From assembly GCA_947626495.1 (NCBI GenBank), contig CANQSJ010000001.1, forward strand, positions 1 to 64,000: a stretch of 64,000 nt of DNA, written 5' to 3'. Of the stretch, positions 1 through 8,303 are shown in pieces; position 1 is the first letter of the stretch, and the number at the start of each line of letters is the position of its first letter. The DNA comes from an uncultured Oscillospiraceae bacterium. GTDB lineage: Bacteria > Bacillota > Clostridia > Oscillospirales > Oscillospiraceae. Position numbers and translations under genes: made by a program. The notes below the pieces were generated by a model that made no database searches, was not told the origin of the DNA, and saw nothing but the letters and a program-made list of their open reading frames with translations.

Positions 1-2044
1 TGAAGTAGTAATAGACGCCGTCCAGCTTCACCCAGCCCGTCTTCATGGCCCCGTAGGTGCCGTCGTGCTTCTCGTTGAGATAATAGGTCTTGCCCTCAAC
101 CTGGCGCAGGCCCGCCGCCTGGCGGCCGTCCGCGTCCTGATAATACCAGGTCTTCCCGTCCAGCACCCAGTCCGACGTCACCATGGCGCCGGTGGTCTTG
201 CTGAAGTAGTAGTAGACGCCGTCCAGCTTCACCCAGCCCGTCTTCATGGCTCCGTAGGAGCCGTTATGGGACTCGTTGAAGTAATAGGTCTCGCCGTCCA
301 GCTGCATCCTGCCGGCCGCCATCACGCCGTCGCCGCCGAAATAGAACCGCTCCCGGCCCACGCTCAGCCATCCGGTGACGGGGATGTCGTTTTTGTAGTA
401 ATACCACTGTCCTCTTTCCTTGGCCCAGCCGTCCTTGTGGGGGCCGGTATAGGGCTCGAAGGCGTAACCGTTCTGCCTGGCAAAGGTCTCGGCGGTGGAG
501 CCGGCGTAGCCGCAGATCACCGCGTCATCCGGCAGGGTGATCCTGCCGATGGCGCAGGAGCGGTTCAGGATCATGACGCGCTTCAGCGACGGGCAGTCGT
601 CGAAGGCGCTGTCGCCGATCTCTCCCACGGTCGCCGTCAGCCGGACGGAGGAGAGCACCGGGCAGTACCAGAACGCCTCGTTGCCCACGGTCCCGGCGGA
701 CACGACGGCGGAGGTGAGGTTCAGATTGTTCGCAAAGGCCTGGCTGCCCACCGACGTCACGGTGGCAGGCACGGTGAGTTCGGTGATGCCCGTATTGCCG
801 AAGGCCCACTGGCCGATGGTCTTTACCGAGGCGGGGATGGTGACGGCGGTGACGGCGGTCTCGTCGCAGAAGGCGTATCCCGCCACCTCCGTGACGGAGC
901 CGGGGATGGTGACCTGGCCGCCGTCGCCCTGGTAGTCATAGAGCACACCGTCCCGGATGAAGAAGGCCCCGTCCCGCACGCTCCAGGGCGTGTTGGCAAA
1001 CGCCATCGCGCCGAGGGTGGTGGAGGAGCTCTGGATGGTGACGCTGGCGAGCCGGGCGCAGTCGGCGAAGGCCCAGTCCCCCACGGTCCTCACCGAGGCG
1101 GGGATGGTGACGGAGCGCAGCCCGCAGCCCTGGAAGGCGCTGGGGCCGATGGTCCGCAGCGCGCTGGGCAGATTCACCGTGGCCAGGCTGGAGCAGCCGT
1201 CGAAGGCGCTGTCACAGATCTCCGTGACGGCGGAGGGGACGGTCACCGCCGTGAGGGACGTGCAGCCGGTGAACGAGCGCAGATCCAGCTTGCGCAGTCC
1301 GGAGGAGAGCTTCAGCGTCGTCATGCCCTTGCAGAAGGCGAACGCGTCCACGCCCATGGTCCGCACCGTGTCCGGGATGGTCACGCTCCGCAGCGCCCAG
1401 CAGTCATAAAACGCCCGGTCGCCGATGCTGGTCAGCCCGGTGGGCAGCCCCACGGCGGTCAGGGCATAGCAGCCCTCAAAGGCCTGCGTGCCGATGGAGG
1501 TGACAGAGGACGGGATGCTGATGCTCGTCATGCTGGCACACTCAAGGAAGGCCTCGTTGCCGATGTTCGTCACGCCGTCTTCGATGACGACGGAGGTGAA
1601 GGTCCCGCCGTACCAGGGGGCGTGGCCCCCATTTCTTCCCCTGAAGTTGGTCATGGACCCGGTGCCGCTGATGGTCAGCACGGCGCCCGACAGCGACCAG
1701 TTCACGTTACTCCCGCAGGAGCCGGAGGTGACGCCAGGATCCGGCGTGGTCTCCGGACCGATCTCCGCATCGGCGCCATCCACCGCCGGCGCTGTATCCG
1801 GCGTTTCCTCTTCCGGCCCGGCGGCCTCAGATTCCGCGTTCACGCTCTCCTCCGCCACGGGCGCCGCATCCTCGGTCTCCGCCGGCGCCAGGGGGTCCTC
1901 CTCCGCAGGCGGGACATCCCCCGGCTCCTCCGGCAGGATGGCCTCCGTCTCCGCCGGGACGGTCTCCTCCGCCGCAAAGGCCGGTGCGCCCAGGGTGAAA
2001 ACCGCCAGCACCGCCAGCAGCATACATACGATTCTCTTCGTCAT
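1..2044 (-). CDS. BspA-type leucine-rich-repeat surface protein with cell-wall-binding repeats (3' end outside window)
   Basis: The frame runs open from an ATG at 2044 to the window edge (about 681 codons visible, no stop), so the C-terminus is missing. Residues 1-24 form a signal peptide ending in APAFA. A Glu/Pro/Ala-rich linker follows to about residue 100. Then come many LRR_5-type repeats, recognisable by I-x-x-x-A-F-x-x-C and T-S-V-x-I-P, to about residue 530. From about 535 on there are aromatic Gly-Trp cell-wall/choline-binding-like repeats (GWVKLDGVYYYF occurs twice). A Shine-Dalgarno AAAGGAG sits 5 nt before the ATG. It starts 24 nt after the ispA stop with no terminator between, so read-through from the nusB operon is possible. 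Likely an exported adhesin-like or wall-associated protein; the ligand cannot be told. Confidence 0.85.
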   Translation of the reverse strand, partial: MTKRIVCMLLAVLAVFTLGAPAFAAEETVPAETEAILPEEPGDVPPAEEDPLAPAETEDAAPVAEESVNAESEAAGPEEETPDTAPAVDGADAEIGPETTPDPGVTSGSCGSNVNWSLSGAVLTISGTGSMTNFRGRNGGHAPWYGGTFTSVVIEDGVTNIGNEAFLECASMTSISIPSSVTSIGTQAFEGCYALTAVGLPTGLTSIGDRAFYDCWALRSVTIPDTVRTMGVDAFAFCKGMTTLKLSSGLRKLDLRSFTGCTSLTAVTVPSAVTEICDSAFDGCSSLATVNLPSALRTIGPSAFQGCGLRSVTIPASVRTVGDWAFADCARLASVTIQSSSTTLGAMAFANTPWSVRDGAFFIRDGVLYDYQGDGGQVTIPGSVTEVAGYAFCDETAVTAVTIPASVKTIGQWAFGNTGITELTVPATVTSVGSQAFANNLNLTSAVVSAGTVGNEAFWYCPVLSSVRLTATVGEIGDSAFDDCPSLKRVMILNRSCAIGRITLPDDAVICGYAGSTAETFARQNGYAFEPYTGPHKDGWAKERGQWYYYKNDIPVTGWLSVGRERFYFGGDGVMAAGRMQLDGETYYFNESHNGSYGAMKTGWVKLDGVYYYFSKTTGAMVTSDWVLDGKTWYYQDADGRQAAGLRQVEGKTYYLNEKHDGTYGAMKTGWVKLDGVYYYF

Positions 2045-2068
2045 GGCGACTCCTTTCTCTGTGTCCGC

Positions 2069-2887
2069 TCAGCCATCCCTGCCGCAAAGCCATCCGGTCA
2101 TCGCCCGCAGGAAGGCCGTATCCGTAAAGCCGTCCAGCCGCTCCAGAGCGGAGCGGGTATATTCCTCTGTCATCTGCTGGCACCGCTCCGGTCCCAGCAA
2201 AGCCGCGAAGCCGTCCCCGTCCAGCACATCGTCCCGGCACTGGAAGGCCATGCCCAGCGCGTTGCCAAAATCGTAAGCCCGGCCGACTGCGTCCTGTCCC
2301 GCGCCGGCGGCGGCCGCGCCCATGGCGCAGGCGGCGGCCATGAGGGCGGCGGTCTTGCGCAGATCCGTCTCCATCAGGCCCTCCCGGGAAGCAGGCCCCT
2401 CGCCCAGGTCCATGTACTGGCCCCCGCAGATGCCCCGCACGCCCCCGGCCTGCGCCAGGATGCGGCAGCAGCGGGCCCGCTCCACCTCCCCTATAGGCGC
2501 ATCGCACACCGCGGCGAAGGCCTCCGCCTGCAGGCAGTCCCCCGCCAGCACGGCGGCGGTCTCGCCGAACTGCTTATGGCTGGTGGGCCGGCCCCGGCGC
2601 AGATCGTCGTCGTCCATGCAGGGCAGATCGTCGTGGATCAGGCTGTAGGTGTGGAGCATCTCCAGCGCACAGGCCACCGGCAGCGCCCGCTCCGGCTCCA
2701 GACCGCAGATCCGGGCAAACTCCAGGCACAGCGCGGGCCGCACCCGCTTGCCCCCCGCCAAAAGGCTGTACGCCATGACGGCGCGCAGTCCGTCGGCGCC
2801 GTCCCCCGCGGGGGCGAGCCGATCGGCCAACCAGGCGTCCGTCATGGTCCGGTACTGCGCGTACCGCCGCTCGAATCCTTCGTCCAT
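2069..2887 (-). CDS. ispA: Polyprenyl synthetase (farnesyl/geranyl diphosphate synthase), unusually short
   Basis: Condenses isopentenyl diphosphate with allylic diphosphates to make farnesyl or geranyl diphosphate in the cytosol. The 272-residue product has GGKRVRP, the first Asp-rich motif (HDDLPCMDDDDLRRGRP) and the second one (FQCRDDVLD). The start at 2887 lies 5 nt after the xseB stop, as in the usual xseA-xseB-ispA order. Oddity: right after the second Asp-rich motif the sequence goes to GFAALLGPER. The stretch normally found there in this family, with a GKxxGSD motif and a conserved Lys-Thr-Tyr, is absent (roughly 20 residues), while the frame stays intact. Family assignment is firm; full activity is less certain. 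Confidence 0.88.
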   Translation of the reverse strand: MDEGFERRYAQYRTMTDAWLADRLAPAGDGADGLRAVMAYSLLAGGKRVRPALCLEFARICGLEPERALPVACALEMLHTYSLIHDDLPCMDDDDLRRGRPTSHKQFGETAAVLAGDCLQAEAFAAVCDAPIGEVERARCCRILAQAGGVRGICGGQYMDLGEGPASREGLMETDLRKTAALMAAACAMGAAAAGAGQDAVGRAYDFGNALGMAFQCRDDVLDGDGFAALLGPERCQQMTEEYTRSALERLDGFTDTAFLRAMTGWLCGRDG

Positions 2888-2892
2888 ATCCG

Positions 2893-3117
2893 TCACTGGA
2901 AGGGCAGCTCTTCCGGCGCGCCGTCCGCGCCCTTGCGCAGCTGGACCACCTTCTGCTCCGCCTCGTCCAGCAGCTTCCCGCACACGCGGATCAGCCCCGC
3001 GCCCTCCTCGAACAGGCCCAGGCTCTCCGCCAGAGGGGCGTCGCCCTTCTCCAGCAGCTTCACGATCTCCTCCAGCCGGGCCAGCGAGTCCTCAAAGCTC
3101 ATTTCCTTTTTCGCCAT
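2893..3117 (-). CDS. xseB: Exodeoxyribonuclease VII small subunit
   Basis: Small helical subunit (74 residues) of exonuclease VII, which degrades single-stranded DNA with the XseA large subunit. The sequence begins MAKKEMSFEDSLARLEEIV and continues with LEKGDAPLAESLGLFEEG, the hallmark of this family. The start at 3117 lies inside the 3' end of xseA (26-nt overlap), consistent with translational coupling, and ispA follows 5 nt after its stop. Length and gene order match the family. Confidence 0.95.
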   Translation of the reverse strand: MAKKEMSFEDSLARLEEIVKLLEKGDAPLAESLGLFEEGAGLIRVCGKLLDEAEQKVVQLRKGADGAPEELPFQ

Positions 3118-4312
3118 GATGTATCTCCTCCACCACGCAGTCCAGCCTGCCGCCGGACAGCCGCACGTCGATTCTGTCTCCCCGCGCCGCCTCCGAGACC
3201 GTCCGCAGGGGCGCTCCGTCCTTTTCCGCGATGGCATAGCCCCGCCCCAGCACCTTCAGGGGGCTGAGGGCGTCCAGCTTGGCCGCCAGGGCCACATAGG
3301 CGCGGCGCCGCTGGCCCACCTGCTTCTCCCCCGCCGCCGCCAGGGCCGACCGGGCGTAATCCAGGGCCATCTGCTTGGCCCCCAGATATACCTCCGGGTC
3401 CGTCAGCGCGGGCCGGGACGCCAGCCGCCCCAGCCGCTCGGCCAGGCCGTCCAGCTTCTGGTCCAGGGCCTGGTCCAGCCGCACCCCCGCCTCCTTCACC
3501 CAGGCGGACACCTCCCGGATATCCGGTCCGGCGATCTCCGCGGCGTTGGAGGGCGTGGCCGCCCGGCGGTCCGCCACATAGTCGGAGATGGTCACGTCCG
3601 GCTCGTGACCCACGGCGGATATGACCGGGATCTCGGACGCATAAATGGCCCGGGCCACCCGCTCGTCGTTGAAGGCCCACAGATCCTCCAGCGAGCCGCC
3701 GCCCCGGCCGGTGATGATCAGGTCCGCCACCTGCCAGCGGTTTGCGTAGCGGATGGCCCCCACGATCTCCGGCGGCGCCTCCGCGCCCTGGACCCGCACC
3801 GGCAGCAGCAGGATCTTCGCCAGAGGCCAGCGCTTGCCCAGCACTCGGATGATGTCGTGCACCGCCGCGCCCGCGGAGCTGGTGATCACCGCCACCCGCC
3901 GGGGATAGGCGGGCAGGGGCTTTTTGTGGGAGGCGTCGAAAAGGCCCTCCCCGTCCAGCTTGGCCTTCAGCTGTTCAAAGGCCACCTGCAGGTCGCCGGC
4001 CCCCTCCGGGATCAGCGACGACACGTACAGCTGATAGGCCCCGTCCCGGGGATACACGCTCACCCGGCCCGACGCCGTCACCCCCATGCCGCTCTCCGGC
4101 CGGAACCGGAGTTTCTCGGCGCTGGAGCGGAACATGACGCACCGCAGACTGCTCTGGGCGTCCTTCAGGGTGAAGTAGTGGTGGCCGGAGGGATAGACCT
4201 TGTAGTTGGACAGCTCCCCCCGCACCGTCACCTGGGACAAAAACGGGTCAACGTCAAAAAGGCCCTTCACATACTCGTTCAGGGCCGTGACGGTGAAGAC
4301 CTGCTCATGCAT
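3092..4312 (-). CDS. xseA: Exodeoxyribonuclease VII large subunit
   Basis: Catalytic subunit of exonuclease VII (406 residues), a cytosolic nuclease acting on single-stranded DNA from both ends. The N-terminal OB-fold (VTALNEYVKGLFDVDPFLSQVTVRGELSNYK) is followed by the catalytic core with AVITSSAGAAVHDI, TGRGGGSLEDLWAFND and SAVGHEPDVTISD. The C-terminus has the helical region and the LGRGYAI motif. An ATG at 4312 is chosen because it opens the conserved OB-fold; upstream in-frame sequence belongs to nusB in another frame. It overlaps the nusB stop by 8 nt and xseB by 26 nt, so the three are almost certainly co-transcribed. Confidence 0.96.
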   Translation of the reverse strand: MHEQVFTVTALNEYVKGLFDVDPFLSQVTVRGELSNYKVYPSGHHYFTLKDAQSSLRCVMFRSSAEKLRFRPESGMGVTASGRVSVYPRDGAYQLYVSSLIPEGAGDLQVAFEQLKAKLDGEGLFDASHKKPLPAYPRRVAVITSSAGAAVHDIIRVLGKRWPLAKILLLPVRVQGAEAPPEIVGAIRYANRWQVADLIITGRGGGSLEDLWAFNDERVARAIYASEIPVISAVGHEPDVTISDYVADRRAATPSNAAEIAGPDIREVSAWVKEAGVRLDQALDQKLDGLAERLGRLASRPALTDPEVYLGAKQMALDYARSALAAAGEKQVGQRRRAYVALAAKLDALSPLKVLGRGYAIAEKDGAPLRTVSEAARGDRIDVRLSGGRLDCVVEEIHHGEKGNEL

Positions 4313-4772
4313 CGGGCTCGTCCTCTTTTTTGACCTCGCCCCGGTAAAAACCGCCCAGCACGCCGTTGATGAACGCCACCACGTCCGGATCCTCGTACCC
4401 CTTGGCCAGCTCCACCGCCTCGTCCATGGACGCGGCGTCCGGGACGTCGGGCATATAGAGGATCTCAAACATGGCCTGGCGCAGGATGGCGGCGGCGCTG
4501 CGGCTGATGCGCTCCGGGCGCCAGCCCTTGGCGTACCTGCCGATGAGCCCGTCCAGCTCGCCCTTTTTCTCCGCCACACCCGTCACGCTGCTGAGGATGA
4601 ATTGCATCTCACTGTCCGACGGCGTGTCGGCGTAGATCGCCCCCTCCTCCGCCAGGGAGGCGTAGTGCTCCGGCTCGAAGAAGGCCTCCACCGCCGCCGC
4701 GGGGTCCTGGCCGCTGCCGGCCACGGAGAAGCCCAGCTGGATGGCGATCTCTCTCGCTGCTGTTCTGGTCAT
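4305..4772 (-). CDS. nusB: Transcription antitermination factor NusB
   Basis: RNA-binding antitermination factor that with NusE (S10) binds boxA, mainly on rRNA operons. The 155-residue product begins MTRTAAREIAIQLGF and has the typical C-terminal helices (RISRSAAAILRQAMFEILY, then AVELAKGYEDPDVVAFINGVLGG). A Shine-Dalgarno GGAGGAAAT sits just before the ATG at 4772, which argues against the ATG 30 nt upstream. It is the first gene of the nusB-xseA-xseB-ispA cluster and follows the Asp23 gene after about 70 nt. Confidence 0.94.
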   Translation of the reverse strand: MTRTAAREIAIQLGFSVAGSGQDPAAAVEAFFEPEHYASLAEEGAIYADTPSDSEMQFILSSVTGVAEKKGELDGLIGRYAKGWRPERISRSAAAILRQAMFEILYMPDVPDAASMDEAVELAKGYEDPDVVAFINGVLGGFYRGEVKKEDEPDA

Positions 4773-4841
4773 AATTTCCTCCCGTGCCTGAAAATGCGAC
4801 AAGGAGCCCCGGACGGGGCTCCGATCGGCACGTCTTCTGGT

Positions 4842-5201
4842 TTATTTGTCAAAGGATATGCCCGTCACGTGGACGTTCACCACCGCGTTCATGCCGGTGA
4901 CGGACTCCACCTCGCTGCACACGGCGTCCTGGACCCGGACGGCGGTGTCGGTGATGCTGCCGGGGGCGCGGACATTGATGAGCACGTCGACGGTGATCTT
5001 CTCATCGATGAAGCGGATCTTCAGGCCCTTCACGGGGTTCTTCCGCCCGAAAAGCTCCGCCAGCTCCGGCGTGGTGGGGCTGCCGAGGCCGGCCACGCCC
5101 TCCACCTCGGTGACGGCGGCGGCCACCATCACGGCCACCACGTCCTCGGAGATGTTGACCGTGCCCTTATCCTCTTGCTTGGTGATGTAGTTCTCAGCCA
5201 T
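4842..5201 (-). CDS. Asp23/Gls24 family envelope stress protein
   Basis: Cytosolic 119-residue Asp23/Gls24-like protein of the YqhY type, often encoded next to nusB in Firmicutes and linked to envelope and lipid homeostasis. Visible family features are ISEDVVAVMVAAAVTEVEGVAGLG at the N-terminus and VNVRAPGSITDTAVRVQ-like helices with a final VNVHVTGI strand. The start at 5201 has a GGAGG Shine-Dalgarno. A TATAAT box with an extended TG (5245-5253) lies upstream, so it may head its own transcript with nusB behind it. The exact role is inferred from family context only. Confidence 0.85.
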   Translation of the reverse strand: MAENYITKQEDKGTVNISEDVVAVMVAAAVTEVEGVAGLGSPTTPELAELFGRKNPVKGLKIRFIDEKITVDVLINVRAPGSITDTAVRVQDAVCSEVESVTGMNAVVNVHVTGISFDK

Positions 5202-5244
5202 CGCCGTATCCTCCAAACGATCCCTCGATAGATTCTTTGGAAGT

Positions 5245-5253
5245 ATTATAACA
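5245..5253 (-). promoter_or_regulatory. Extended -10 promoter for the Asp23-nusB cluster
   Basis: On the minus strand the sequence reads TGTTATAAT, a perfect -10 hexamer preceded by the extended TGn element. It lies between the spoIIIAH stop and the Asp23 start, where a vegetative promoter would be needed to separate housekeeping genes from the sporulation operon. No good -35 box is visible. Confidence 0.6.
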
Positions 5254-5281
5254 CAGCGTCCTGAAAAAAGAAAGAGGCAGT

Positions 5282-5842
5282 TTACTCCGTCACTTCTATG
5301 ATATTCAAGGCCTGGGCGGTATAGTCGGTGTTGTCCACCACCGTCTCGGTGATCTGGGCCACCTGGGCATCGGTCAGCCCCTCCACCGGCGCAGGCACCG
5401 CCACGGTGACGCCCTCGTCGCTCACGAACACCACGCAGTCGGTGAAGTTCTTGGCCAGCAGCTGGTTTTCCAGAAGGCTCTCCTGCAGATTCCAGCTGGC
5501 CATGGCGTTGATCTGGCGCATGGACTCGTCGATCACCTCCTGGGAGGTGTCCTCGCCGGCGCATGCCTGCTCCAGCAGCGCCAGGGCCTCGTCCCGGGAG
5601 GTCTGGCGGGTCAGCCGGGCCTCGTCGAAATAGGCCGTCACCGCCACGCTGTCGGCTCCGGTCTCGGCGGACGCCGCCGTATAGACCCCATTGGCGGCCT
5701 CGGCGGCGGCGTCCTCCGCCTCCACCATGGCCGGATCCGCCGCGCCCCAGCGGCTGTTGTATGACCAGTTCAGATACACCGCCGCGCCCACGAACACCAG
5801 TACGGCCGCAATGACGATATTCCGCTTCAGATTCCTCTTCAA
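5282..5842 (-). CDS. spoIIIAH: Stage III sporulation protein AH
   Basis: Mother-cell membrane protein whose extracellular domain pairs with SpoIIQ across the intermembrane space of the forespore (SpoIIIA-SpoIIQ channel). The 186-residue product has one N-terminal membrane segment (IVIAAVLVFVGAAVYLNW) and a YscJ/FliF-like C-terminal domain with the conserved EVIDESMRQI and NFTDCVVFVSDEGVTV stretches. The start codon is TTG at 5842, overlapping the spoIIIAG stop as TTGA, with a GGAGG Shine-Dalgarno 8 nt upstream. It is the last gene of the eight-gene operon. Confidence 0.95.
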   Translation of the reverse strand: MKRNLKRNIVIAAVLVFVGAAVYLNWSYNSRWGAADPAMVEAEDAAAEAANGVYTAASAETGADSVAVTAYFDEARLTRQTSRDEALALLEQACAGEDTSQEVIDESMRQINAMASWNLQESLLENQLLAKNFTDCVVFVSDEGVTVAVPAPVEGLTDAQVAQITETVVDNTDYTAQALNIIEVTE

Positions 5843-6189
5843 GGTTCATCCCTCCAACTTTCATTCATTTTGAAGATCACGATCTTATCCGCGCCCAGCC
5901 CGGTATAGCACCGCACCGCCTCGGTGATGTCCAGCCGGGCCGTCACGCTGTCCGCCCCCTGGCAGACCACGGCGGCGCCTTCTTCTGACAGCAGTACCTC
6001 CGCGCGCCCCACTCCTTCCATGCTGGACAGCAGCGCCTCCAGCCGCGTCTCCTCCGTGGGTTCCTCCTCCGCGCCGACGCCGCTGCCGCCCGACGGCCAC
6101 AGCAGCAGCGCCAGCCCCACGCCGGCCACCAGCAGCACATACTTCGCCCGCCCGGCCCACTCCGGGAGCTTTCCCGCGCCCTCAGCCAT
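5839..6189 (-). CDS. spoIIIAG: Stage III sporulation protein AG
   Basis: Component of the SpoIIIA secretion-like channel; in Bacillus SpoIIIAG forms a large ring in the intermembrane space. This 116-residue version is shorter than the Bacillus protein but keeps an N-terminal membrane span (YVLLVAGVGLALLLWP) and a ring-building-motif-like C-terminal domain (RLEALLSSMEGVGRAEVLLS). The ATG at 6189 overlaps the spoIIIAF stop by 8 nt. Its stop overlaps the TTG start of spoIIIAH as TTGA. Identity rests on operon position plus this domain pattern. Confidence 0.92.
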   Translation of the reverse strand: MAEGAGKLPEWAGRAKYVLLVAGVGLALLLWPSGGSGVGAEEEPTEETRLEALLSSMEGVGRAEVLLSEEGAAVVCQGADSVTARLDITEAVRCYTGLGADKIVIFKMNESWRDEP

Positions 6190-6649
6190 CGCTGCGCCAC
6201 TGCTGGCGGGAGGCCGGGATGCCCAGCTCTCCCTCGATGGCCGCGGACAGCGCCCCGTCATAGGCCGCGTCCACCGTGACGGACCAGGGGACCCAGATCA
6301 GTTCCTCCTCGTCCCATTGGGCCGTCACCTGTACCTGGGGCGGGTCGCCCGCCCATGCCGCTTTGCCAGATATATATGCCTCGCAGCGCTCTTGTATGTA
6401 TGTCCGATCCATGTACTTTGCCTCCTCCTCGGCCTGGGTCACGATCTCATCCGCCTGCCGGCGGTAGGCGGCCATGCCCTCTGCCAGACCGTCCACATCC
6501 AGCTTCGCCACCGGCGACAGGACCGCCAGCGCGCATATCACGCCGCAGGCCAGGCGGGTCACCTGCCGCACCCGGCCCCTGGGGGTCAGCGCCATGGCGA
6601 TGGCCGCCAGCGCCGACGCCGCCGTCACCGCCTCGATCCACTGTCTCAA
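6182..6649 (-). CDS. spoIIIAF: Stage III sporulation protein AF
   Basis: Mother-cell membrane component of the SpoIIIA complex, 155 residues with two N-terminal membrane helices (VTAASALAAIAMAL and LACGVICALAVLSPV) and a soluble C-terminal domain. No ATG fits the conserved N-terminus. A TTG at 6649 (Leu-Arg-Gln-Trp-Ile-Glu) overlaps the spoIIIAE stop as TTGA and gives the expected start, so I choose it. It overlaps spoIIIAG by 8 nt. The Trp-Ile start and position between AE and AG support the call. Confidence 0.9.
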   Translation of the reverse strand: MRQWIEAVTAASALAAIAMALTPRGRVRQVTRLACGVICALAVLSPVAKLDVDGLAEGMAAYRRQADEIVTQAEEEAKYMDRTYIQERCEAYISGKAAWAGDPPQVQVTAQWDEEELIWVPWSVTVDAAYDGALSAAIEGELGIPASRQQWRSDG

Positions 6650-7710
6650 AATCCCAGCACCTCCGCTCCCAGCACCACCGCCACGAACAGCATGGTCCCC
6701 ACGCTGCCCACCAGTCCCAGGGCCATGCCGTAGGCGGTGCCGATATGGCCCATCAGTGCCGCCAGACGGCCCTCCGCGAAGGGCTCGGCCACGCTGGCCG
6801 CGGCCTTGAAAAAGACATAGTGCAGGCCCAGACTCAGCACCGGCCCCACGCATACCGCCAGCACAGCCGCCAGACCGAACAGCCCCACCGCGCTCCGCAG
6901 CAGCGCCGCCCCCGCCACGTAGGTATCCGCCGCGTCCGCCAGGATGGACCCCACCACCGGCAGCGCCGCGGAGAGGGCGCTCTTGGTGAGACTGCCCGCC
7001 ACCCTGTCCGCGCTGCCGGAGATGGCGCCGGTGACGGTCAGGACCAGGGTGAACACGCTGGTCAGCCCCGCCAGCAGTGTCCCGCAGGCCCAGCTCATCA
7101 GCTTCACCGGCCCGCCCAGCGCCCCGTTCGGCAGCGCCGCGTTGGCGGTGGCGGCTGCCACATAAGCGTAGATCATGGGCAGAATGACCACGGTGCCCGT
7201 CCACATCAGCACATCCATGAACAGGGCCGACGCGGCGTACCGGGCCGCCGCCGAGGCGCCGTGGCCCACCGCCGCCGAGGCCGCCGTCACCGTGGGCAGC
7301 AGCGCCCGGGAAAAGTCGCTCAGCTCCAGGAGCGCCTCTCTGGTCTGGGCCAGAAACGAGCGCATCTCCCCCGCGCAGGCGGCCATGATCGCCAGCGCCC
7401 CGCCTAGCAGGATATACCCCGGGGCCTTCCCGTCCTCGGCCAGCGCCGCCGCCAGAGAGCACAAAAGCGTCACCGTCAGCGCCACGGCGGCGCTCCGGGA
7501 CGCCTCCGCCAGCGCCTCCTTCAGCTGCCCCTGCGCCCAGTCCAGGATCCGCTGCCAGATCCCCTCTCCGGACGCCTGCTCCACCGTCAGATCCCCCAGC
7601 ACATCCTGGGCGGACGGGGGCAGAGCGTCCTCCAGTCCCTCCGTGTCCGCCGCCAGCGCCGGCGTCGCCAGCAGCAGGCACGCCAGCAGGAATATCGCCG
7701 CCGTCCTCAT
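6646..7710 (-). CDS. spoIIIAE: Stage III sporulation protein AE
   Basis: Polytopic membrane protein of the SpoIIIA channel (354 residues). It begins with a cleavable-looking signal peptide (AIFLLACLLLATPALA) and then has several hydrophobic segments. Family landmarks include MDVLMWTGTVVILPMIYAYVA, SWACGTLLAGLTSVFTLVLTVTG and the SALPVVGSILADAADTYVAGA-like region. The ATG at 7710 overlaps the spoIIIAD stop as ATGA. It is expressed in the mother cell in known systems and is needed to sustain forespore sigma-G activity. Confidence 0.95.
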   Translation of the reverse strand: MRTAAIFLLACLLLATPALAADTEGLEDALPPSAQDVLGDLTVEQASGEGIWQRILDWAQGQLKEALAEASRSAAVALTVTLLCSLAAALAEDGKAPGYILLGGALAIMAACAGEMRSFLAQTREALLELSDFSRALLPTVTAASAAVGHGASAAARYAASALFMDVLMWTGTVVILPMIYAYVAAATANAALPNGALGGPVKLMSWACGTLLAGLTSVFTLVLTVTGAISGSADRVAGSLTKSALSAALPVVGSILADAADTYVAGAALLRSAVGLFGLAAVLAVCVGPVLSLGLHYVFFKAAASVAEPFAEGRLAALMGHIGTAYGMALGLVGSVGTMLFVAVVLGAEVLGF

Positions 7711-8093
7711 GACAGCTGCCCCGCCAAAAGCAACAGCGAGCGGATCAGCGGCAGCGACGCCGCCAGGGCGCAGGCCGCCCCCGCCAGCTCCACCGCCGAG
7801 GCCGCCGCGCTCTGTCCCGCGTCCCGGCACAGATCCGCCGCCAGGCGGGTCACCACGCCGATGCCCACGCATTTGAGCACCGGGGTGACCACCGCAGGGC
7901 TCAGCCCTGTCTGTTCCCGTGCCAGATCCGTCACCTCCCGCAGCTGGCTGATAAGCTGGGCGGCCAGCCCCGCCGCCGCCAGCGTCACGGCGATGCTCAG
8001 CGCCAGGGCCAGCTCCGGGGCGTTCTTTTTCAGCATCATGGCCATCACCGCCCCCGCTAGGGCCACGGCCGCCGCCTTGATGAGCAGACTCAT
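7707..8093 (-). CDS. spoIIIAD: Stage III sporulation protein AD
   Basis: Small polytopic membrane protein (128 residues) of the SpoIIIA complex, with four hydrophobic stretches. Recognisable segments are the first helix (KAAAVALAGAVMAMML), APELALALSIAV, VLKCVGIGVVTRLAADLCRDAG and a C-terminal helix ending in LLLLAG. It overlaps spoIIIAC (ATGA at 8090-8093) and spoIIIAE (ATGA at 7707-7710), so translation of the three is probably coupled. Length matches the family. Confidence 0.95.
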   Translation of the reverse strand: MSLLIKAAAVALAGAVMAMMLKKNAPELALALSIAVTLAAAGLAAQLISQLREVTDLAREQTGLSPAVVTPVLKCVGIGVVTRLAADLCRDAGQSAAASAVELAGAACALAASLPLIRSLLLLAGQLS

Positions 8094-8287
8094 CCCAGTT
8101 CAAAGAGCCGGCGGATGAGATCGAACAGCTCCGCGATGCGCTGCACCAAAATCACCAGCACCACCACCAGCCCGGCGATGGTGGTCATCAGCGCCTGCTC
8201 CTCCCGTCCGGACCGGCTCAGCAGCAGATTCAGCACCGCCACCAGGATCCCCACCGCCGCTATCTTGAATATCAGATCAACGTCCAT
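8090..8287 (-). CDS. spoIIIAC: Stage III sporulation protein AC
   Basis: Very small membrane protein (65 residues) with two helices. It begins MDVDLIFKIAAVGILVAVLN and ends in the conserved FDLIRRLFELG. It is thought to form the membrane base of the SpoIIIA channel with AD and AE. The start at 8287 lies 16 nt after the spoIIIAB stop, and its stop overlaps the spoIIIAD start. Confidence 0.95.
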   Translation of the reverse strand: MDVDLIFKIAAVGILVAVLNLLLSRSGREEQALMTTIAGLVVVLVILVQRIAELFDLIRRLFELG

Positions 8288-8303
8288 GTCCCCATCCTTC
8301 GTT

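Noticed and set aside
2069-2507. Possible frameshift in ispA explaining the missing segment
   Set aside because: Translation through 2162-2250 in the ispA frame keeps recognisable sequence on both sides. The alternative frame gives no IspA-like segment, so the loss is an in-frame gap and not a shift.
65-4333. A 1422-codon plus-strand open frame spanning the surface protein, ispA, xseA and nusB
   Set aside because: It is an antisense shadow in high-GC DNA: low complexity (Gly, His, Arg, Ala), no family motif, and it covers several well-supported genes on the other strand.
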